DNA of 51,632 nt from Candidatus Uhrbacteria bacterium RIFCSPHIGHO2_02_FULL_46_47 (GTDB lineage Bacteria > Patescibacteriota > Patescibacteriia > GWA2-47-26). Location: contig MGDU01000025.1 of the NCBI GenBank assembly GCA_001790815.1, forward strand, positions 1 to 51,632, given 5' to 3'. The position numbers and the translations under genes were made by a program. Below are positions 36,884-43,752 of this stretch, piece by piece. Numbering within the stretch: position 1 is the stretch's first letter; every line of letters begins with the position of its first letter. The notes below the pieces were generated by a model. It worked only from the letters and a program-made list of their open reading frames with translations. It had not been told where the DNA came from and searched no databases.

Positions 36884-38458
36884 ATGAAAAGTTTGTTGCA
36901 GAACCAATTGAAAGGGAAAGCGTGGTATCATCAGCGGTTTGATGGATCGCCGCTTTATTTATTTGCGGTGGGCGAAGGGAAGGTGAAGCGGGATCGACGG
37001 AGGCCGTCCGGAACCGAGGCCGGCGTCAGGGTGTGTTTTTTCAAAGATGGAAAGGCGGATTGGTATCTTGATATGGAGGACGTGCAGCGTGGATCAGAAG
37101 TCATGATTGGTCTTGCCAAGCGCGATCCCCATACTGGCGCAAAACTATTACGCGCGTGGCGGAGCGATGAGCAAGCATTTCAACGATTCTTTGAGCAGTT
37201 TTCGACTATCAAGTTGCGGGCGTTTTCCGATGAAGCGTTGTTCAAGTTCTACAATAGGTACATTAATCTTTTTATCAATCGCATCAGCTCTTCTCCCATT
37301 ATTGATCATTTTGCTCTTGGTACAGACCAATATATTGCAAACATGATCCGGCAAGAAATAGGAAAGATAGAACAAGAAACAGAGTTTACCAAGGTCTTTA
37401 GTATAGCTACCGCACCAACACATCAATCGTTTATCAATGAAGCGGAGATGGAGTTGTTGAAAATTGCGATTGAACATAACCCCTCCCAAATTCCCTCACC
37501 CGGCCTACGGCCACCCTCTCCCTCAGGGAGAGGGGAGGGTGAGGGCAAAAAAGGGGGCAGGGGGAGCTATGGCAAAGAGTTCGAGCAGGCACTAAAGAAC
37601 TACCAGCAAAAGTATTTCTGGATCAAGAATAACTATTTTGATGCACATGTGCTTTCCCAGGCTCATTTTAAGAAAGAGGTTGAACTGTGGAGGAAATCTG
37701 GTGCGGATTTGGAAGTGAAGTATAAGCAGTTACGCGATACGCCGCGACTTAGCGCACAGAAAAAAGCCGCCCTATTCAAAAAGTACAAATTCTCGCGGCT
37801 TTTGCGTACGCTGCTTAAAATTTCCGAAGATTTTACTTGGTGGCAGGATGAGCGCAAGAGATCGACATTTTTGAATATCCATATGGGAGTGCGGATCTTA
37901 GGCGAGATGGCGCGGCGGCGCGGGATTGACCCAGAGCTCACCAAATTTTTTGTACCTAACGAAGTGGAGCGGTGGTTTGTACATGGGAAACCGAGTATGT
38001 CAGAACTGAAAGAACGTCAGAAAGGATGTGGAGTGGTGTCTATTCGTAGCGGATATTCCATCGTGACTGGCAAAGCTATAGAGGCAATGCGGCGCACAAT
38101 GTTTCCACAAAAACAACAAGATGCCGTGCGTGATATTCGGGGTCTTGCCGCCTCAGTGGGAAGGGTAGTGGGGACAGTAAAAATAGTAGATTCAGCGCGT
38201 CAGGTTGGGAAAGTTCAAAAAGGGGATATATTAGTGGCAGTCATGACCCGGCCGGATTATATTGCCGGTCTTAAAAAGGCCGCGGCAGTGGTTACCAACG
38301 AAGGCGGCATTACTTGCCATGCCGCGATTGTTTCGCGTGAGCTCGGCATTCCCTGCGTGATAGGCACCAAGATTGCTACCGAGGTGCTTAAAGATGGTGA
38401 TCTGGTAGAAGTCAATGCTAATCATGGGGTGGTGACGGTGTTAAAGCGAGCGGTATGA
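36884..38458 (+). CDS. Phosphohistidine swivel-domain protein C
   Basis: A 524-aa protein. The N-terminal 370 residues are helical and contain PTHQSFINEAEMELLKIA, KYFWIKNNYFDAHVL and TWWQDERKRS, motifs shared with D and partly with E and A. The C-terminal swivel domain has His479 in TNEGGITCHAAIVSRE (Asn replaces the usual Asp before Glu), then PCVIGTKIATEVLKDGDLVEV. One repeat element (37478-37570) lies in frame in a linker after LLKIAIEHN. Linked to the GHKL gene by a 42-nt gap holding the hairpin. It has no ATP-grasp and no PEP barrel; presumed partner is the module at 27601. Confidence 0.87.
   Translation: MKSLLQNQLKGKAWYHQRFDGSPLYLFAVGEGKVKRDRRRPSGTEAGVRVCFFKDGKADWYLDMEDVQRGSEVMIGLAKRDPHTGAKLLRAWRSDEQAFQRFFEQFSTIKLRAFSDEALFKFYNRYINLFINRISSSPIIDHFALGTDQYIANMIRQEIGKIEQETEFTKVFSIATAPTHQSFINEAEMELLKIAIEHNPSQIPSPGLRPPSPSGRGEGEGKKGGRGSYGKEFEQALKNYQQKYFWIKNNYFDAHVLSQAHFKKEVELWRKSGADLEVKYKQLRDTPRLSAQKKAALFKKYKFSRLLRTLLKISEDFTWWQDERKRSTFLNIHMGVRILGEMARRRGIDPELTKFFVPNEVERWFVHGKPSMSELKERQKGCGVVSIRSGYSIVTGKAIEAMRRTMFPQKQQDAVRDIRGLAASVGRVVGTVKIVDSARQVGKVQKGDILVAVMTRPDYIAGLKKAAAVVTNEGGITCHAAIVSRELGIPCVIGTKIATEVLKDGDLVEVNANHGVVTVLKRAV
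37478..37570. repeat. CTCACCC palindromic element, in frame (swivel C)
   Basis: Nested: outer CCCCTCCC/GGGGGAG, middle CCCTCACCCGGCC/GGGTGAGGG, inner CTCTCCCTCAGGGAGAG. Position matches the insertion site in swivel D. Confidence 0.93.
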
Positions 38459-38480
38459 AGGCATGTCTGCCAGCTTGCCT

Positions 38481-38525
38481 AATTGTATCAAAAATGATAC
38501 AATTACAATATAAAAATGATATGAT
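38481..38525 (+). promoter_or_regulatory. Palindromic operator-like site and promoter
   Basis: AATTGTATCA-AAAA-TGATACAATT (38481-38504), a perfect 10-bp inverted repeat, followed by TATGAT (38520-38525) 11 nt before the next start. The palindrome overlaps the expected -35 region, as an operator would. Confidence 0.65.
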
Positions 38526-38536
38526 TTTTAAAATAT

Positions 38537-39298
38537 ATGTCTGAAGGAGAATCAATTATCGTCCGCCACGGCGATAAGGGGAAGTGGAAAATTGATGAGC
38601 AAGAATTGCGCGCCTCGCTTGCGCCGGAAGAAGCCGAATTAGTTTTGTCAGTGTTAAAAAGTGAATTTGAAGAGCTTACTGAAACTCCGCTTAAACTGGA
38701 AGGGATTAAACGCAGTTTGCGGTTAGGCGACGCGCTTTTTGAAAAATTACCAGAGCGGAGTGTGCTGGTAAGCATTGACAGTGGAAAAGATCGGGCGCAA
38801 CTTACTCGCGCGCTGGCCACGGCGCGTATTGCCCAGCGTGAGGCACAGTATAATAAAGAGCATGGGAAAGATGCCAAAAGAGTGGATATGTTGCAGGTGG
38901 ACGAAAAAGAGCTGGTAAAACTCATGGCAGATTCCAGCGATAAAACCTGGACGCCATTTGCGGAAATGATGACCAGAGATGGGATTAGCGAAGCAGAAGC
39001 AGTGGCGCGCTGGCTAAATGAAATGAATAGGATGGTGCCACGCACTGACCCCGCAATTCATCCGGAAGAATCAGCGCAACGGTATCGGCAGGCAGTGCGC
39101 ACTTTGCGCGAAAGAATTACCAGTGATAAAGTGCCTGTAGTATTATTTGGCGCCGGACACAGCGGCGCGCTTGGGCAAATACGATATGAAAAACTAGGAG
39201 TCCGTCCGGCAACTGCCGAAGATGCCCCAAAGTTTTGTGAAATGTTTATGTTTGACGCAGAAGGGAATCTCGTTAAAACAGAAGGGGTGGAGGTATAA
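38537..39298 (+). CDS. Histidine phosphatase superfamily-like protein
   Basis: A 253-aa protein. SIIVRHGDKGKW near the N-terminus matches the RHG phosphohistidine motif of the phosphoglycerate-mutase-like superfamily, and VVLFGAGHSGALGQI the second histidine motif. The middle (80-180) is helical and charged. These enzymes form a phosphohistidine intermediate and remove phosphate from many substrates, including phosphohistidine itself (SixA). Beside five phosphohistidine-carrier proteins that is suggestive, but the substrate is not proven. An operator-like palindrome precedes it. Confidence 0.72.
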   Translation: MSEGESIIVRHGDKGKWKIDEQELRASLAPEEAELVLSVLKSEFEELTETPLKLEGIKRSLRLGDALFEKLPERSVLVSIDSGKDRAQLTRALATARIAQREAQYNKEHGKDAKRVDMLQVDEKELVKLMADSSDKTWTPFAEMMTRDGISEAEAVARWLNEMNRMVPRTDPAIHPEESAQRYRQAVRTLRERITSDKVPVVLFGAGHSGALGQIRYEKLGVRPATAEDAPKFCEMFMFDAEGNLVKTEGVEV

Positions 39299-39302
39299 AA
39301 TC

Positions 39303-39352
39303 CATTCTCCAATTCCCGCCAGAGGCGGACAGGCGCGCGAATTGGAGAATGA
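39303..39352. repeat. Intergenic inverted repeat
   Basis: ATTCTCCAATT and AATTGGAGAAT arms (exact) around a CCAGAGGCGGACAGGCG core similar to the core at 27950. Confidence 0.8.
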
Positions 39353-40206
39353 GTAACAATATGTCAAGGAATAATTTACACCCTATCCAGCAATTATTTT
39401 TAGATCGCGCAAAAAAGCAAAAACGCAAAATCGCGATTGGCATTATGCGGCCGATTCCGGAGACCGTGGAAAGTTTGAAGCGCGCGTCCGAGTATGCGGA
39501 TCTTGTGGTGGTGGGCGCAAAAGTGGATGGCTTTGAGAATATTGCGGAGGCCAATGACGATGAAGCGAGTCGCATTATTATTCGTCTGCTCAAGGAAGGA
39601 AAGGTGGATGGCATTGTGCGCGGGCAAGTCAAGGATTCTTTTACGCTGGATGAGTTTCATCGGCAATTTGGTAAAGAACCTTTGCCAAGCAATCGCAAAG
39701 TGTGTCCGGGCATATTACAAAAAGATCAGTATTGTTTTGTGGCCAGCACCAGTTCAATCTATCAAGGGCACACTTTAGAGGACAAGAAATATGAAATTGA
39801 TCGGCTGATTCGGTACATGGAAGAGGATATTGGCATGATTCCCAAAATTGGCGTGATGTCTAGCTTGCGGCCCACAAGCAAAGTCGGGAAGTACCCCTTG
39901 CTGGATGATATTGCCGCGATCAATACGCAACTGGCAGAATATTTGCGCGGCCGCGGATACGACACAAAAGAATATTATTTTGAGTATGAGACCGCAGTAT
40001 GGGACGGCGCCACACTAATTGTGCCTTCTATGGGGTTGGTCGGAAATGCTTGGTTTAAGGCCCTGCTATATTTGGGCGGTTGGAATTGTCTGGCCTGCCC
40101 ATACCTGGACTTAGGCGTTGTGTATGAAGACGGCACCCGCAATGAAAAAGATTTTTTCTGGCACATCGTTCATGCCGTGGCAATGGCCAATAGCCATCGT
40201 AAGTAA
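39349..40206 (+). CDS. Phosphate acetyl/butyryltransferase-like (MtxX-like) protein
   Basis: A 285-aa protein. KRKIAIGIMRPIPETVESLKRA, ADLVVVGAKVDGFENIAEAND and EGKVDGIVRGQVKDSFTLDEF resemble the phosphotransacetylase fold, especially the MtxX (methanogen marker 4) branch. The second half (PYLDLGVVYEDGTRNEKDFFW) is less clear. Possible role: acyl phosphate or phosphoryl chemistry. Start may be Met1 or Met5. The preceding gene ends 50 nt upstream, with a palindrome between, and the next begins 42 nt downstream. Confidence 0.6.
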   Translation: MSNNMSRNNLHPIQQLFLDRAKKQKRKIAIGIMRPIPETVESLKRASEYADLVVVGAKVDGFENIAEANDDEASRIIIRLLKEGKVDGIVRGQVKDSFTLDEFHRQFGKEPLPSNRKVCPGILQKDQYCFVASTSSIYQGHTLEDKKYEIDRLIRYMEEDIGMIPKIGVMSSLRPTSKVGKYPLLDDIAAINTQLAEYLRGRGYDTKEYYFEYETAVWDGATLIVPSMGLVGNAWFKALLYLGGWNCLACPYLDLGVVYEDGTRNEKDFFWHIVHAVAMANSHRK

Positions 40207-40241
40207 AAAGTTCCATAGTTTCAAGTATAGAACTTTTTCAA
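40202..40241. repeat. Hairpin between the PTA-like and amidohydrolase genes
   Basis: AAAAAGTTC and GAACTTTTT arms (with TATAG/CTATG inside). May act as a weak terminator. Confidence 0.65.
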
Positions 40242-40248
40242 TAAAAAT

Positions 40249-41316
40249 ATGACAGAACGCAGATCATCATGGACACTCCCAGGAGGATTTGAAAGGAGCG
40301 AACTGGCCATTGCTCCGGAGGAGCGGGAGAATGAGCCGCAGATGAAGTGCGTAAACCTTGCTCGTGAGATAGGAATTGAATCGGATCTTACGGGTTCGGA
40401 AGTGAAATCGCATGAAATGACGCCGGCAGAATCAGTGGTGGTCTATAGAGATGCGGTTAAGCGCGGAGAACTGTCGCCGGTTTTTATTGGAATTCCGCAT
40501 AGTGGAGAAATGGTGCCGGAGCATATCTGGCGCAGACGAGCGTCAGATACTAAATCATTCGGGCCGCAAAGCGGGCTGGATGCGGGCACACGCACTTTGT
40601 TTGAGCCGTCGCGCGGGGAATTTTTAGCAGTGCGCACGCGATTGAGCCGCGTGGTAGTGGATTGCAATCGTGAGCCCACTGATTTTTCCGGCAAAGCGCC
40701 AAGTTTTATGGGTGTGTCGTGGGAGAAAGATTTGCAAGGCAATCCAATTTATAAAAATGGGCAAGAGTTGGCACAGCAAGAAAAAGAAAAATTGGTCAGT
40801 CAATTTTACAACGCCTATTACCGCCGTTTGCACGCGGTTGCCGCAACAGTCCTGCGAGAGCATGAACAAGCATTGTTTGTGGACGGGCATTCGTTTCCTG
40901 GTGATGAAGATGTGCCGGCATACGGAGTACGAGCAGATGCATCAAAACCGTTAATTTTGCTCGGCACAGGAAAGGGCAAAGTCGGCATGCTTGGCGTGGA
41001 AGACGAGATTGTTAAGGCGTTGCAGGAAGTGCTTGAGCGTGAAATACCAGATGATTTTAAAGATTGGTCTCCGCTTTTGGATAGAAAAGTTGCGGTCAAT
41101 GAAATGTGGACCGGAACTCGCAATATCAGATATTGGGGACGAGAAGAGTGGTTTAAAAAAGGCCAGCTTCCGCCTACCAGTCGGGCAATTCAGATTGAGG
41201 TAAATCAATGCGGATATTTTAACAATGGTAAATATGATCGCGAGAAGATGAAAGTATTGCATGAGGCGTTATATGCCGGGTTGCAAAGAGTAGCAGAAAT
41301 GGTGCGGAAAAAATAA
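40249..41316 (+). CDS. N-formylglutamate amidohydrolase-like protein
   Basis: A 355-aa protein. FIGIPHSGEMVPEHIWRRR, the D-x-G-T-x-x-LF region (LDAGTRTLFEP), RLSRVVVDCNREP and LFVDGHSFPGDE match the N-formylglutamate amidohydrolase family (zinc-dependent, related to carboxypeptidase folds). An extra N-terminal stretch of about 70 residues is unlike the family. Whether it acts on formylglutamate or on another amide is unknown. It stands next to a creatininase-like amidohydrolase on the other strand. Confidence 0.85.
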   Translation: MTERRSSWTLPGGFERSELAIAPEERENEPQMKCVNLAREIGIESDLTGSEVKSHEMTPAESVVVYRDAVKRGELSPVFIGIPHSGEMVPEHIWRRRASDTKSFGPQSGLDAGTRTLFEPSRGEFLAVRTRLSRVVVDCNREPTDFSGKAPSFMGVSWEKDLQGNPIYKNGQELAQQEKEKLVSQFYNAYYRRLHAVAATVLREHEQALFVDGHSFPGDEDVPAYGVRADASKPLILLGTGKGKVGMLGVEDEIVKALQEVLEREIPDDFKDWSPLLDRKVAVNEMWTGTRNIRYWGREEWFKKGQLPPTSRAIQIEVNQCGYFNNGKYDREKMKVLHEALYAGLQRVAEMVRKK

Positions 41317-41324
41317 AACGGTTT

Positions 41325-41420
41325 CCTCCCCTTAAGATAAGGGGAGGTTAGGAGGGGTTATGAAGAATCCGTAACCCCCTCTAGCTCCCCCTTAATTTAA
41401 GGTGGAGAATTGGGGGAGAA
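41325..41420. repeat. CCTCCCC palindromic element, intergenic
   Basis: CCTCCCCTTAAGATAAGGGGAGG hairpin (41325-41347), then a CCCCCTCTAGCTCCCCCTTAA block with its partner. Same family as the in-frame elements. Confidence 0.9.
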
Positions 41421-41424
41421 TTTG

Positions 41425-41465
41425 GTAAAAAAAAATGGGCGTGCGTCCTGACGGGCGCACGCCCT
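41425..41465 (-). terminator. Intrinsic terminator of the creatininase gene
   Basis: GGGCGTGCG/CGCACGCCC stem; on the minus strand it is followed by ATTTTTTTTT. Among the strongest terminators in the window. Confidence 0.9.
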
Positions 41466-41490
41466 TGTGGTTATCGTCGACTTGTCGTGG

Positions 41491-42294
41491 CTAGGATTCC
41501 ACGAACTCGTTGAACTTGCGCAGAAGTTTTTGCTCCATGAGGCGAAGCATTCGGCGACCTCTTGTGGTGTCCGCCTTGCGCTGGTCGCCCTTGGAGCCGG
41601 AGGGGAACATCTGGCGGAACGCTTCGGGGTTGCCGCCTTGGGTACCGACGCCGTGACCGCCAAGGGTTACCATGTCATCGGTGATCGGCGCGTTCACATA
41701 GCTGAGCATTTCATCAGCGCGGCCATGCTCCTCAAGCATGGTGTAGATGATGGAACACTCGGCCGCGCCGGCATGGCTGACTGCCTCGCCAAAGGAGTTC
41801 AGGAGCTCGCCCAGCTCGCCATCCTTTACGTAGAACAGCGCGTCCAGCGGCTCGCAGATCTGGAGTCCGGCGATCTCCTTGCCGAGTCCTTGGACAGCCG
41901 CGTGGAACGGCGCGACGTTCCCGCCGTGTCCCATGATGGCGAAGAGGTGCGTGACACCCATGCGGTGAAGCGAGCGCAGGACAGACGCGGCGACCCCGTA
42001 GGCCGCTTCTTGCGAAAGCGAAACCGTGCCGGGGAAGGCCTCGTGGTGCCGGCTCATGCCGATGGGAACCGTGGGAAACTGGAGGATGTTGCGCTCACGC
42101 CCGATGAATCGCGCGAAGTGCTCGGCGATGAGCGTGTCGGTGTCCAGCGGCATGCGCGGACCGTGCTGTTCTTGCGAACCCCAGCCCCAGACCGCGAAAC
42201 AGCGACCGTTCGGCGCCTTGTCGCTTCGGATGGCCGCGCCTACTTCTCCCCAACTCATGCGTCCGGCAACGGTTGTATTACGCAGGTTACTCAA
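41491..42294 (-). CDS. Creatininase family amidohydrolase
   Basis: A 267-aa metal-dependent amidohydrolase. GWGSQEQHGPRMPLDTDTLIAE gives the Glu, His and Asp ligands, MGHGGNVAPFHAA the GHGGN motif, and HAGAAECSIIYTML the downstream Glu. Members include creatininase, FAPy deformylase (ArfB) and MftE. Start is TTG, chosen because AAAGGAG lies 8 nt upstream. It is GC-rich with codons unlike its neighbours. It has its own consensus promoter, leader hairpin and terminator, and an orphan IS end upstream: the same setting as the GC-rich gene at 13350. Probably acquired. Confidence 0.88.
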   Translation of the reverse strand: MSNLRNTTVAGRMSWGEVGAAIRSDKAPNGRCFAVWGWGSQEQHGPRMPLDTDTLIAEHFARFIGRERNILQFPTVPIGMSRHHEAFPGTVSLSQEAAYGVAASVLRSLHRMGVTHLFAIMGHGGNVAPFHAAVQGLGKEIAGLQICEPLDALFYVKDGELGELLNSFGEAVSHAGAAECSIIYTMLEEHGRADEMLSYVNAPITDDMVTLGGHGVGTQGGNPEAFRQMFPSGSKGDQRKADTTRGRRMLRLMEQKLLRKFNEFVES

Positions 42295-42311
42295 GGTGCG
42301 TCTCCTTTCAG

Positions 42312-42336
42312 TGTGCTCCGATTACAGTCGGAGCAG
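42312..42336 (-). promoter_or_regulatory. Leader hairpin of the creatininase gene
   Basis: TGCTCCGA-CTGTAA-TCGGAGCA on the minus strand, between promoter and ribosome site. Could stabilise or regulate the mRNA. Confidence 0.6.
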
Positions 42337-42364
42337 GGGGATCAATTACATTCAAAACAATTTT

Positions 42365-42393
42365 ATAGTAACACGAAACTTGCCGATTGTCAA
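42365..42393 (-). promoter_or_regulatory. Consensus promoter of the creatininase gene
   Basis: On the minus strand TTGACA (42393-42388), 17-nt spacer, TACTAT (42370-42365). It lies 11 nt from the GTTAAC of the orphan IS end. Confidence 0.88.
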
Positions 42394-42404
42394 GGCGGTA
42401 TACA

Positions 42405-42447
42405 GTTAACCTTACAGGTTGACATTGTGACATACTGGGGGTGACAT
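42405..42447. mobile_element. Solitary IS end related to the element at 12300
   Basis: GTTAACCTTACAGGTTGACA and on to GGGGTGACA align without gaps to the outer 42 nt of the IS right end (about 35 identical positions by eye). No transposase is attached; it is a remnant or a minimal transposable end. Confidence 0.82.
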
Positions 42448-42469
42448 TTTCTACCCAAGGCAAAAATGG

Positions 42470-42497
42470 TTGACACTTTTTTTGACTTTGGTATAAT
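42470..42497 (+). promoter_or_regulatory. Promoter of the AAA/DUF4143 gene
   Basis: TTGACA (42470-42475), 16-nt spacer, TATAAT (42492-42497). Confidence 0.85.
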
Positions 42498-42550
42498 AAG
42501 GTTGGAGATGATATTATCTTAAATTATCGCTATATGCACACTAAAACACT

Positions 42551-43729
42551 ATGATTCAAGAACGTTACATTCAGCGCATTATTGGAGAGAATCTTAAAGA
42601 AAAGATGGTATTTCTTGGAGGCCCACGACAGGTTGGTAAGACTACTTTGGCAAAGCAGATTGCCAAACAAGAATATCCTCGTTCTCTTTATCTCAATTGG
42701 GATTATCGCGAGGACCGCGCGCAAATGCTGTCTGGCAAAATTCCGGGGGATACACCATTAGTGATATTTGATGAATTCCATAAATATCGGCTGTGGAAGA
42801 CCAGAGTGAAAGGATTGTTTGATAAATATCACGATCGGCTTCATATTTTAGTGACTGGCAGCGCGCGTCTGGATGTATATCGTCGGGGCGGTGATAGTTT
42901 GATGGGGAGGTACTATTATTATCGCCTTCACCCTTTTTCACTTGCGGAAATGCTAGAGTTCAATGCGATGCCGCAGATACTGGGCGAACTTATATTTCCA
43001 GAATTTTTGCCGAAGGCAAGAGCGGCCCTTGATGATCTGTTTGTATTTGGCGGATTTCCTGAGCCCTTGCTCAAAAAAGACCAGAAGGTACTTCGTCAAT
43101 TTCATAATCAATATGTTGATCGTTTGGTACGTGAGGACATTCGTGATATTGAATCAATACGTGATCTTTCGTCGCTTCAAGTCTTGGTTGATCTTTTACC
43201 GCATAAAGTAGGCGCATTGCTTTCACTTAATGCGCTTCGTGAAGATTTAGAGGTCGCCCATAAAACCGTTGCGCTTTGGATGGATATTTTGGAGCGCTTT
43301 TATTATCATTTTCGTATTTACCCTTTTGCATTCGCGACTATAAAATCCTTGCGCAAAGAGCCAAAGATGTATCTATGGGATTGGTCACAGGTGGAAGACG
43401 AAGCGCAACGCTTTGAGAATATGGTTGCCTCTCATTTGTTGAAATTTGTGCACTTTCTTTATGATGCTGAAGGATATAGAGTGGCATTGCATTTTTTGCG
43501 CGATCGTGCTGGCCACGAGACGGACTTTTTAGTTACGGTGGACAAAAAGCCCTGGTTTGCGGTTGAAGTAAAATGGGCCGATACGCAGGTATCAAAATCC
43601 CTGCGATATTTTACGGAAAAACTCCGCATTCCGTTTGCATATCAAGTAGCGCACGAGCCAAAAGTCGATTTTTTGCAGAATGGCGTTAGGGTGATGAGCG
43701 CTGATAAATTTTTAAGCGCATTGGTGTAA
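42551..43729 (+). CDS. AAA ATPase with DUF4143 C-terminal domain
   Basis: A 392-aa protein. Walker A is GGPRQVGKTTLAKQI, Walker B is TPLVIFDEFHKYRLW, and sensor LHILVTGSARLDVYR follows. The C-terminal half with VFGGFPEPLL and VDRLVREDIRDIE is the DUF4143 domain, ending in a restriction-nuclease-like fold (ETDFLVTVDKKPWFAVEVKWA). These ATPases are common in prokaryotes with variable numbers; the function is unclear, possibly stress or conflict. Own promoter; ends 23 nt before swivel D. Confidence 0.92.
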   Translation: MIQERYIQRIIGENLKEKMVFLGGPRQVGKTTLAKQIAKQEYPRSLYLNWDYREDRAQMLSGKIPGDTPLVIFDEFHKYRLWKTRVKGLFDKYHDRLHILVTGSARLDVYRRGGDSLMGRYYYYRLHPFSLAEMLEFNAMPQILGELIFPEFLPKARAALDDLFVFGGFPEPLLKKDQKVLRQFHNQYVDRLVREDIRDIESIRDLSSLQVLVDLLPHKVGALLSLNALREDLEVAHKTVALWMDILERFYYHFRIYPFAFATIKSLRKEPKMYLWDWSQVEDEAQRFENMVASHLLKFVHFLYDAEGYRVALHFLRDRAGHETDFLVTVDKKPWFAVEVKWADTQVSKSLRYFTEKLRIPFAYQVAHEPKVDFLQNGVRVMSADKFLSALV

Positions 43730-43752
43730 CTGGAAGTAAAGCAATCATTATC

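Noticed and set aside
41467-42444. 325-aa plus-strand open frame over the creatininase gene
   Set aside because: It is a shadow of a GC-rich gene. The minus strand has the creatininase metal motifs, ribosome site, promoter and terminator.
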